Shown here: positions 1 through 7,019 of the stretch, in pieces
Layout of the letters: every line of letters begins with the position of its first letter
How positions within the stretch are numbered: position 1 is the stretch's first letter
NCBI RefSeq assembly: GCF_003711105.1
Contig: NZ_CP023865.1
Coordinates: 6,416,501 to 6,480,500, forward strand
Direction of reading: 5' to 3'
Origin: Actinoplanes teichomyceticus ATCC 31121
GTDB lineage: Bacteria > Actinomycetota > Actinomycetes > Mycobacteriales > Micromonosporaceae
DNA: 64,000 nt
The notes under the pieces: generated by a model
Database searches by the model: none
The model's input: the letters and a program-made list of their open reading frames with translations, nothing else
What the model was told of the DNA's origin: nothing
Made by a program: the position numbers and the translations under genes

Positions 1-14
1 GGCGGCCTGCGGCG

Positions 15-1391
15 TCACTCGCCGCCGGCCGGGGACCGCCACGTGTCGGGGGCCGGCGCGGGGCCGGACTGGCGCGGGATGACCTCGGTGACCGGCTCCA
101 CGGGCTGGCGTTCGGTGAGAACATCGGGCGGGCGCCGGGTCAGGAGGGTGTGCAGCAGCAGCGGTATCCCGTACACCGCCAGCAGCCAGGCGGCGATGTA
201 GATCCGCGAGCCCTGGGTGACGTTCGGGTGGCCGATCTGGTTCGCCAGACCGGCCAGCAGGGCGGCGAACACCACGTACCCGGCGGGTCGGTGGAAGCGG
301 ATCACGCCCCACGCCCCGGCGGCCCAGGCGACCAGCAGGAACGGCTCCTGGAGCTGCTCGGCGAGCCAGCTCCGCCAGAAGTCCAGGTTGGTGCGCAGCC
401 AGCCGCCGAGCGGGTCGGCCACGTCCGGCTCACGGAAGTGGTTGGTGAGCAGGTCCTGCATGGTGTCGGCGGTCCCGGGCCAGCCGAGCAGCTTGGAGAC
501 CAGGAACATCGCGGCCGCCGCGGCGACCGACACGCCGATCAGCGTGGCCGCGCCGTCGGCGCCGCCGCCGGCGCGGCGACGGCGCACCAGCACGACCACG
601 GCCAGGACGCCGGCCAGGGCGGCGGCGAAGAGCAGGAACTGGGAGTACTTCACGAAGGTGCCGACCGCGAAGCCGGCCCCGAGCAGCGCCAACCCGCGAC
701 GGCGGTCCCCGGTGAGCAGATACACCGCGCCGAGCAGGCAGGTCATCAGCAGGCCGAGGGTGATGCCCTCGGACAGCGGCGCCATCGTCCACACCCGTAT
801 CGGCAGGATGAGGTAGAGCACCTGACCGAGCACCGCCACCCCCGGCGCCACGCCGAGCCGGCGCAGCAGCAGAAACACCAGGACGCCGCCGAGCAGCGTC
901 CAGGCGAGCGTGGTCAGCCACATCCCGGCGCGCGGGCCGAAGGCCACCACGCCGGGCAGGTAGAGCACCGCCACGCCGGGACGGGACAGGAAGATGTCCT
1001 CGTACCGGCTGGACGGGATCGACGCGCCGCGGGTGATCGCCGGGCCGTACCGGGTCTCCGGGCCCTGGTCGTCCTGGGCGTGCAGCCGCTTGACGCAGTT
1101 GCCGGCGGCCTTCGCGCCCGCCTTCGCGTCGAAGCCGACCGGATCGAGCACCAGGCTCTTGTGCCGGTACTGATCACAGAACGCGCGGATCGCCCGGTCA
1201 CGGCCCTCGGCGCGGCTGTCGCCGAGCATCCCGTAGACCTGGGTCAGGTACTCGGTGGAGTCCGGATAGAAGTTGCCCGGCGCCGACGGGAGCTGGACCA
1301 GCGAGAAGAGCGCCGCCACCGCGAGCACCCACACCCACGGCCGGCCCATCCAGGTCCGCGCCGGCCGAGCCGTACGTTGCTCTGTCCTCAT
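15..1391 (-). CDS. Polytopic membrane protein, GT-C glycosyltransferase-like
   Basis: A 458-residue membrane protein with an N-terminal anchor (about residues 17-35) followed by a long hydrophilic loop and then about eight hydrophobic segments. An acidic loop early in the chain and a PLSEG motif between membrane segments recall GT-C (PMT/GT39-like) glycosyltransferases that use polyprenyl-phosphate sugars, but I see no diagnostic signature. The C-terminus is a Pro/Arg-rich cytosolic tail. It stands alone, and the upstream neighbour has its own promoter. Membrane location is secure; the transferase role is a guess from topology. Confidence 0.6.
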   Translation of the reverse strand: MRTEQRTARPARTWMGRPWVWVLAVAALFSLVQLPSAPGNFYPDSTEYLTQVYGMLGDSRAEGRDRAIRAFCDQYRHKSLVLDPVGFDAKAGAKAAGNCVKRLHAQDDQGPETRYGPAITRGASIPSSRYEDIFLSRPGVAVLYLPGVVAFGPRAGMWLTTLAWTLLGGVLVFLLLRRLGVAPGVAVLGQVLYLILPIRVWTMAPLSEGITLGLLMTCLLGAVYLLTGDRRRGLALLGAGFAVGTFVKYSQFLLFAAALAGVLAVVVLVRRRRAGGGADGAATLIGVSVAAAAAMFLVSKLLGWPGTADTMQDLLTNHFREPDVADPLGGWLRTNLDFWRSWLAEQLQEPFLLVAWAAGAWGVIRFHRPAGYVVFAALLAGLANQIGHPNVTQGSRIYIAAWLLAVYGIPLLLHTLLTRRPPDVLTERQPVEPVTEVIPRQSGPAPAPDTWRSPAGGE

Positions 1392-1508
1392 TCACCCACA
1401 CGCCAGTCACCGGCACCCGGGCCGAGAATTGTCGATCGGCCGCGAATCTTAACCCTCCACCTCGGCTCAGGACCACGACCGGTTCCCGGTACGACGTCCG
1501 CCGTGCCT

Positions 1509-2543
1509 TCAGCGCCGCGGCCGTGACGCGTTCCGCCCGGCCGTTTCCGCCAGCAGCCGGAAGCCGGACCTGTCGACGCCCCTCGACGTCGCGGTCAGCA
1601 CCACCGCTCCGGCGCCGGCGGCCCGGTCCAGCCCCAGCCATGCCCGGAACCCCCCGGTACCGCCGTTGTGCCAGGTGACCGTGTGGCCGTCGCGCTCCAG
1701 CGCGATCCATCCGGCCCCGATGCGGACGGCACTGCCGGCGAATCGCGCGACCGGATCCAGAGCGCTGAGGCCGGGAGCCGATCCGTCCAGCATCGCGGCG
1801 GCCAGGCGGGCCATCGCCTGGATCGAGGCGCGGATGCCACCCGCGGGCCCTACCGCCTCACCGGTCCACGGCTGCCGGTGGCGTCCGAATCCGGTCGTGC
1901 CGGTCAGTGCGTCGGGGCGCAACTGCGCCGGGGTCGCCGGAACGTAGAAGACATCGAGGCCGAGCGGGTCGGCGACACGTTCGCGCACGAGTGCGGGGTA
2001 GCTGGCTCCGGCGGCGGCCGCAATCGCGTGGCCGAGCAACTGGAAGCCGAGGTTGGAGTACCGTGCCCGCGGTTTGCCGACCGGCACCGACCGGGTCTGG
2101 ACGATGAGCTGGTCCAGGGTGTCGCCGTAGGGGTTGGCGCCGTGCCGCCACAGCGCCACGCTGCGCCGCACCAACCCGGCCGACCTGGGCAGGCTGGGCA
2201 ATCCCGAGTGATGGGTGGCGAGCGACGCCAGGGTCACACGCGCGGCCGGGCAGTCGCCGAGCGGCAACAGGTCGCCGAGGGTCGCCGTCCGGTCGATCTC
2301 ACCGCGGGCCAGCGCGTCGGCGTACAGCAGACCCGTCACGCCCTTCGAGACCGAGCCGATCTCGAAGTCCGCCCCGGCGCCCGCGCCGAGTCCCGCCACC
2401 CGCTGCTGTCCGGGGGAGATCGTGGCGGCCGCGGCCACCGGGTGCCGGTCGCCCAGGAGGGCGCGAAGCCGCGCCGCGAGCGCCTCGTCGCCGTGCTGGA
2501 TCGGCATGGCCGACGTCCGACCGGATCCTGACAATCGCTTCAT
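1509..2543 (-). CDS. Serine hydrolase, class C beta-lactamase / PBP fold
   Basis: A 344-residue beta-lactamase-fold hydrolase. It has the SxxK nucleophile motif (SVSK, about residues 64-67), a YSN motif (YxN, about residue 154) and a C-terminal HNGGTGG (the KTG-like box). No clear signal peptide is seen, so it may be a cytosolic esterase or D-aminopeptidase-like enzyme rather than a secreted beta-lactamase. The ATG at 2543 sits about 7 nt after a -10-like TACGGT, which suggests a leaderless mRNA. An internal ATG at 2507 is an alternative start. Two palindromes cover the promoter, so it is probably repressed by a TetR-type protein encoded elsewhere. Confidence 0.85.
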   Translation of the reverse strand: MKRLSGSGRTSAMPIQHGDEALAARLRALLGDRHPVAAAATISPGQQRVAGLGAGAGADFEIGSVSKGVTGLLYADALARGEIDRTATLGDLLPLGDCPAARVTLASLATHHSGLPSLPRSAGLVRRSVALWRHGANPYGDTLDQLIVQTRSVPVGKPRARYSNLGFQLLGHAIAAAAGASYPALVRERVADPLGLDVFYVPATPAQLRPDALTGTTGFGRHRQPWTGEAVGPAGGIRASIQAMARLAAAMLDGSAPGLSALDPVARFAGSAVRIGAGWIALERDGHTVTWHNGGTGGFRAWLGLDRAAGAGAVVLTATSRGVDRSGFRLLAETAGRNASRPRR

Positions 2544-2545
2544 TC

Positions 2546-2589
2546 GTCAACCGTAGTTGACACGCGCCCGGCCGTCAACCCGGGTTGAC
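2546..2589 (-). promoter_or_regulatory. Promoter with two tandem palindromic operators
   Basis: Two copies of GTCAAC-N4-GTTGAC lie at 2546-2561 and 2574-2589, centres 28 bp apart. On the minus strand they frame TTGACG, a 17-nt spacer and TACGGT, placing +1 at or next to the hydrolase ATG. Perfect arms in both copies and overlap with both hexamers argue for a dimeric repressor site. Confidence 0.65.
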
Positions 2590-2740
2590 ACCATCGACTC
2601 GTCCCCCGCCACCGGAGCCCACCGGCCACCACGGTCGGCGGGCCGGGATGGCGCAATGCGCCCCTTCGAGGTCGACGACGCGCGGGCCGCCGCCGGCCGG
2701 CAGGCGGCGAGGGGATCCGCCCGCCGGCCGCCGATCCCGG

Positions 2741-2804
2741 GTGTCAAATTTCTTGTACACCAAGTCAAAGATTGCTACCTTGGCGGTGTCAAATTTCTTG
2801 GACA
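2741..2804 (+). promoter_or_regulatory. Promoter flanked by a 19-bp direct repeat (likely XRE operator)
   Basis: GTGTCAAATTTCTTG(T/G)ACA occurs at 2741-2759 and 2786-2804, 45 bp apart. Between and overlapping them lie TTGTAC (2753-2758), a 17-nt spacer and TACCTT (2776-2781), a plausible sigma-70-type promoter. One copy covers the -35 and the other the expected start site. The AT-rich repeats stand out in GC-rich surroundings. They probably bind the XRE protein encoded two genes downstream. Confidence 0.6.
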
Positions 2805-2818
2805 TGCAGGGGACGCCG

Positions 2819-3244
2819 ATGACGTACGAAGAAAAGCGGGTGTGGATCAGGCTGGTGGTCGCCGTACTCGGTTACGCGGCCTATGTGATCGTCATCGTCG
2901 GCCGCCTGGGCGACCGTGCGCTGCCCGACGTGCCCTACACCGATGCGCTGCTGTGGACCGTCGGTCTGGCCGTCGCCGCCTCCATCGCCGCCGAGACCGC
3001 CGTGAACACGGCCCCGGGCGCCTCCCGGGCCACCGACGAGCGGGACCGGGAGATCGGCCGGCTCGGCGAGCACGTCGGCCGGTCGTTCGTCGTGATCGGC
3101 GCGGTCGCGGCGATGCTCATGGCGATGGCCGGGTGGGACCGGTTCTGGATCGCCAACGTCGTCTACCTGTGCTTCGTGCTGTCCGCGATCCTCGGCGGCG
3201 TCGCCAAGGTCGTGGTCTACCGCAGGGGCGTGCCGCAGTGGTGA
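2819..3244 (+). CDS. Small four-helix membrane protein paired with an XRE regulator
   Basis: A 141-residue protein with four predicted membrane segments (about residues 10-28, 42-60, 88-106 and 110-130). The ATG at 2819 is chosen because AGGGGA lies 5 nt upstream; an in-frame ATG at 2804 would sit inside the operator repeat. Its stop overlaps the GTG of the next gene. Such small membrane proteins are often encoded directly before a YozG-like XRE repressor in Gram-positive bacteria. Function is unknown. Confidence 0.75.
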   Translation: MTYEEKRVWIRLVVAVLGYAAYVIVIVGRLGDRALPDVPYTDALLWTVGLAVAASIAAETAVNTAPGASRATDERDREIGRLGEHVGRSFVVIGAVAAMLMAMAGWDRFWIANVVYLCFVLSAILGGVAKVVVYRRGVPQW

Positions 3245-3471
3245 AACCGACACGGGTCACCAACCGCATCCGCGCGCTGCGCTTCACCCACGACGAGATG
3301 ACCCAGGCCGACCTCGCCGAGCGCATCGGCGTCACCCGGCAGACCCTCAACGCCATCGAGCAGGGCAAGTACTCGCCCAGCCTGGAGGTGGCCTTCCGGG
3401 TCGCCCGGGTCTTCGGGGTCCCGCTCGACGACGTGTTCCAGTACCCGGAGACCCCCGAGGAGCAGTCATGA
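3241..3471 (+). CDS. Short XRE-family helix-turn-helix regulator (YozG-like)
   Basis: A 76-residue protein that is nearly all one HTH domain: NRIRALR, then TQADLAERIGVTRQTLNAIEQ, then YSPSLEVAFRVARVF and a short acidic tail. This is the compact YozG-type repressor layout without an effector domain. GTG start at 3241 overlaps the upstream stop by 4 nt, and its stop overlaps the downstream ATG, so the three genes form one operon. It most likely represses its own operon through the repeats at 2741-2804. Confidence 0.85.
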   Translation: MKPTRVTNRIRALRFTHDEMTQADLAERIGVTRQTLNAIEQGKYSPSLEVAFRVARVFGVPLDDVFQYPETPEEQS

Positions 3472-4448
3472 GAGCGATCGTCCGCGACAGCTACGGCCCG
3501 GCGGACGCTCTGGAACTGCGAGACGTCAGCCGGCCCCCGCTCGGCGAGCACGACGTGCTGGTCCGGGTACGTGCGGCCGCGGTGGACCCCGGCGTCTGGA
3601 TCTTCATGACCGGGCGGCCCCTGGCCGTACGCCTGGCGGCCGGCCTGCGCCGGCCGCGCGTCGCCGGCCTGGGCCGCGACGTCGCCGGCGTCGTGGCGCA
3701 GACCGGCGCCGCCGTCACCGACCTGCGCCCCGGCGACGAGGTGTACGGCACGTGCCGGACCGGCTCGCTCGCCGAGTACGCGGTCGCGCGGCAGCATCGG
3801 CTGGCACGCAAGCCGGCCGGTCTCACCTTCGAGCAGGCGGCCGCGGTGCCGGTCTCCGCGGTGACGGCGCTGCAGAGTCTCCGCGCCGCCCGGGTCGGCG
3901 CCGGCCATCGCGTGCTGGTCATCGGCGCCGGTGGTGGCGTCGGCACGTTCGCGGTCCAGCTCGCCCGGGCCTCCGGCGCCGTGGTCACCGGCGTCTGCAG
4001 CGGGGCCAAGGCCGAGCTGGTGCGCTCGCTCGGCGCCGAGCACGTCATCGACTACACCCGCCAGGAGATCACCGACGGCGGTGCGCGCCATGACGCCGTC
4101 ATCGACACCGCGGGAAACCGCCCGCTGCCGGTGCTCCGCCGGGCCGTCACCGAGCGCGGGACGATCGCCCTGGTCGGCGGTGGCCACATGCGCGGACGGT
4201 GGCTCGGCGGCTTCCAGCGGCAGCTGGCCGCACCGTTGCTCTCCCGGTTCGGCACGGCCCGGGTGTGCGGTGTGACCGCGCGCGAGGGCCGGCAGAGCCT
4301 GGAGGAGCTCACCCCGCTGCTGGAGTCCGGGGCGGTGACCCCGGTCGTCGGCCGTACGTACCCACTGGCCGACGCGGCCGCCGCCATCCGCGAGCTCGCC
4401 CAGGGCCACCCCACCGGGAAGATCGTCGTCGTGGTGCGGGGCCGGTAG
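3468..4448 (+). CDS. MDR-family NADPH:quinone oxidoreductase
   Basis: A 326-residue medium-chain dehydrogenase/reductase without zinc ligands. The N-terminal GroES-like domain covers about residues 1-125; the Rossmann part has GAGGGVGTFAVQ near residue 150 and the usual C-terminal HPTGKIVV ending. Such enzymes reduce quinones or enones with NADPH in the cytosol. ATG overlaps the XRE stop by 4 nt, so it is translated with the small membrane protein and regulator. Substrate cannot be read from sequence. Confidence 0.85.
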   Translation: MRAIVRDSYGPADALELRDVSRPPLGEHDVLVRVRAAAVDPGVWIFMTGRPLAVRLAAGLRRPRVAGLGRDVAGVVAQTGAAVTDLRPGDEVYGTCRTGSLAEYAVARQHRLARKPAGLTFEQAAAVPVSAVTALQSLRAARVGAGHRVLVIGAGGGVGTFAVQLARASGAVVTGVCSGAKAELVRSLGAEHVIDYTRQEITDGGARHDAVIDTAGNRPLPVLRRAVTERGTIALVGGGHMRGRWLGGFQRQLAAPLLSRFGTARVCGVTAREGRQSLEELTPLLESGAVTPVVGRTYPLADAAAAIRELAQGHPTGKIVVVVRGR

Positions 4449-4469
4449 CCGAGGCCGGCCGTCCTCCGG

Positions 4470-4919
4470 TCATGCGCGGCGGTACGTCATGACCCAGTTG
4501 GACTCCCAGGTCCGTCCGCCGTCGGCGGAGAACTCCTGCTCCCATCGTGCCGAGTCGGAGGTGATGTCGGACCAGATGAAATGAGCCCTGATCGGCTTGC
4601 CGTCGTGGACGTCGTCGCCGTAGAAGTCGCCCCGGCCGTCGGTGAAGGTTCCCACCACCGGCGGGTAGAGCGTGCCGGCGCGGCTGCTCGCCCAGTAGAT
4701 CGACCACTCCTTGCGGTCACGGTCGAACAGGCGCAGCGTGAGGCCGTGGCTGCCGAGGGTCGGGAAAGCGATCTCCTCGGTGTTCCCGCCACCGTCGAGG
4801 ACCGGCCGGCAGACACTGGTGCCGGGGAAGGTCTCCCACCGGTCGCTGCCGGCGAACAGGTTCGAGAGCCGGCGGTTGGTCACGTTCCAGGAGCCGATGA
4901 GGAAGTCGAAGTCGTTCAT
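4470..4919 (-). CDS. DUF1579-like small protein
   Basis: A 149-residue protein starting MNDFDFLIGSWNVTNRRL, the typical opening of lipocalin-like DUF1579 proteins (FDFLxGxW). Repeated W/Y-rich strands follow (WSIYWASS, DGRGDFYGDD, WEQEFSADGG). I take the ATG at 4919 because homology starts there; an upstream in-frame ATG would add ten unrelated residues. It is convergent with the oxidoreductase. A decayed WYL-type regulator starts 60 bp away in the opposite direction and was probably once its divergent regulator. Confidence 0.8.
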   Translation of the reverse strand: MNDFDFLIGSWNVTNRRLSNLFAGSDRWETFPGTSVCRPVLDGGGNTEEIAFPTLGSHGLTLRLFDRDRKEWSIYWASSRAGTLYPPVVGTFTDGRGDFYGDDVHDGKPIRAHFIWSDITSDSARWEQEFSADGGRTWESNWVMTYRRA

Positions 4920-4980
4920 GCGGCGATCGTGACCGGCTACCCCTGACATCTTCTGTCAGGGTCCTGGCAGACTCTCGCGG

Positions 4981-5263
4981 ATGCGTGCCAGCCGCCTGCT
5001 CTCCCTGCTGCTGTTGCCGCAGGACCGCGGCCGCCCGACTGGCCGCTGAGCTCGACGTGAGCGCCCGGACGGTGTACCGCGACGTCGAAGCCCTCACCGC
5101 GGCCGGCACGCTTCCACCTCGACGCGCCCGGCTGGTACCGAGAACCCGACGCGGTGCCGCGCCTGCTCGCCTCGGCGCGGGCGTCCCGGTCCTGGCCCCC
5201 GCCGAGCTGGTCACCCGGATGACCGACACGATCCAGGCGATGGGCCGCCTGGATCCCGCATGA
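4981..5263 (+). pseudogene. Decayed YafY/WYL-type regulator
   Basis: Three pieces of one protein appear in three frames. MRASRLLSLLLL starts at 4981 (frame 1). LAAELDVSARTVYRDVEALTAAGT follows from about 5040 (frame 2). FHLDAPGWYREPDAVPRLLA begins at 5112 (frame 3), and VLAPAELVTRMTDTIQAM near 5195 is back in frame 2. The order matches a DeoR-type HTH followed by the end of a WYL domain, with about 150 residues missing. Frameshifts plus an internal deletion make it non-functional. Confidence 0.8.
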
Positions 5264-5776
5264 CCGGCCGGGCGGCGTCCCGGCCGCACCCGGTCCGGGC
5301 ACGGCGACCGGACAGCGCTGATGAACCGGTCAACCGGAGGAGCGTGACAGGCGCGCACCCGTCGACCTCACCGGCTGGGTGCCGCCGGGTCCCCGCCGAC
5401 CACGGCGTGGTGGGTATTGTCTCTCTGCAGGGGACAGTGCACCGTCACCGGCGCGTAAGATCGGACGCTCAACCGGGTAAGCACCAGGGCCAGCTGTGCG
5501 CGCAGGCGGCGATCATTGCCGTGGGCGAGCACGGCCGCGGCGGATCTCTCCCCGCGCCACGGCGCCGAGCCGGAAGGAACTTCGTGGCGCCGCCGGGCAC
5601 ACCATCCGGGGGCTGCGGCAGGAATCAGTGCGCACACCGCCGCGGCGGCCCACCGAGCCGATGGCCGATGCGCGCCGTCCGCCGGGCCGGGAGGACCATC
5701 CCCGGAGCGCCTCCCGGTGGGACAGCGGCAACGAAGCCGCCACCGCCCGGCTGTCCGGCACCACCTTCGTCGACCT
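5264..5776. other. Non-coding stretch between two broken genes
   Basis: I find no convincing gene, hairpin or promoter here. The open frames have no family signatures on either strand. It lies between the WYL remnant and the truncated SDR, so it probably holds degraded coding sequence. Confidence 0.5.
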
Positions 5777-6562
5777 ACCGCCGAGATCTTCGGGACGGAC
5801 GTGACGCGCGCCGACGACGTCGCCGGCATGGTGGCCGCCGTCCACGATCGTTTCGGGCACATCGACGTCCTGGTGGCGAACGCGCACATGCATTTCCGCC
5901 ATCGGCCCTTCCTCGAGTACGAGTGGGCGGATCTCGACCGGAGGGTCAGCGACGAGCTCAAGGCGATCCTCCACCCGTGCCGGGCCGTTGCCCCGGAGAA
6001 GCTGCGGCGCCGAAGCGGCAGCATCATCGCGATCTCGAGCACCTGCTCGAAGCGCAGCAACGACGGGTTCCTCGCGCAGAGCACCGCCAAGGCCGCGGTC
6101 GACGCGTTCGTGCGATCGCTGGCCACCGAGCTGGGCCCGCACGGCGTACGGGTCAACACGGTCGCGCCCGGGCTCACCCTGACCGATGCGGCGATGCCGA
6201 TGGCGCCGCACGTCAAGGAGTCGATCGCGGCCCGGAGCCCGATGCGCCGCAACGGGTTGCCCGAGGACATGGCCGGTGCCGTGATCTTCCTGGCGAGCGA
6301 CCTGTCACGCTTCATGACCGGCACGTACCTGCCGGTCGATGGCGGTTTCACCATGCTGCAGCGCCGCGTCGACGATTCTTCTGGCAACGACCGCGGCGGC
6401 GATTCCTCGGGAGAGACAGGTCCACAGCATGAGCGCCAGGCTCCTCGTCATCGACAACTACGACTCGTTCACCTTCAACCTCGTCCAGATGTTCCAGAAC
6501 TACGACCTCGAGATCTGCGTGGTCCGCGCCGACGAGCTCGCCGTGGACGACGTCGCGCGTGA
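5777..6562 (+). pseudogene. Truncated short-chain dehydrogenase (SDR)
   Basis: SDR similarity begins abruptly at AEIFGTDVTRADDVAGMV and continues through VLVANAH (the NNAG position), IISSTC-like serine segment, KAAVDAF, RVNTVAPG and DGGFTML. The N-terminal TGxxxGIG cofactor motif is absent in all three upstream frames. The catalytic YxxxK reads QSTAK, with Gln for Tyr. The frame runs about 200 nt past the normal C-terminus and overlaps pabA by 134 nt. Missing cofactor motif, missing Tyr and lost stop together indicate a dead gene. Frame 2 from 5777 is open to 6562; the exact 5' edge is approximate. Confidence 0.75.
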
Positions 6563-7019
6563 GCGGCCCGACTACGTCCTGGTGAGCCCCGGCCCCAGGA
6601 GCCCGGGCGCGGCCGGGATCTCCACCGAGCTCATCCGTCGCTACCACGGCGCGTTCCCGATCCTGGGCGTGTGCCTGGGCATGCAGTGCATCAACGAGGC
6701 GTTCGGCGGACGTACGGTGCACGCGCCCGTTCCCATGCACGGCAAGACGAGCGCCGTGCATCACGACGGGTCGGGTCTGTTCGCCGGAGTTCCCGAGCCG
6801 GTCACGGTAGCGCGCTACCACTCGCTGGCCACGACGGGCATCAGCGCGGAACTCCGGGTCAACGCACGCTCCGCCGACGGCGTGACCATGGGGATCCAGC
6901 ACGTCCGCGACCCGCTGTTCGGCGTCCAGTTCCACCCGGAGAGCTTCCTCACCGAGCACGGGTTCACGATGATCGAGAACTTCCTGCGCACGGGTCCGCT
7001 GAAAGGAGCGCGATCGTGA
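6429..7019 (+). CDS. pabA: Aminodeoxychorismate synthase glutamine amidotransferase subunit
   Basis: A 196-residue class I glutamine amidotransferase, the usual PabA/TrpG size. Opens MSARLLVIDNYDSFTFN; the nucleophile is Cys82 in GVCLGMQ and the His/Glu pair is in QFHPES. It supplies ammonia from glutamine to chorismate in p-aminobenzoate synthesis. ATG at 6429 has GGGAGAGACAGG upstream; upstream in-frame starts lie inside the SDR remnant. The next gene (PabB-PabC) overlaps it by 4 nt, which favours PABA rather than anthranilate synthesis. Confidence 0.9.
   Translation: MSARLLVIDNYDSFTFNLVQMFQNYDLEICVVRADELAVDDVARERPDYVLVSPGPRSPGAAGISTELIRRYHGAFPILGVCLGMQCINEAFGGRTVHAPVPMHGKTSAVHHDGSGLFAGVPEPVTVARYHSLATTGISAELRVNARSADGVTMGIQHVRDPLFGVQFHPESFLTEHGFTMIENFLRTGPLKGARS

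Noticed and set aside
5368..6387. 339-codon minus-strand frame over the SDR remnant
   Set aside because: Shadow frame: the plus strand shows recognisable SDR motifs and the minus strand shows none.
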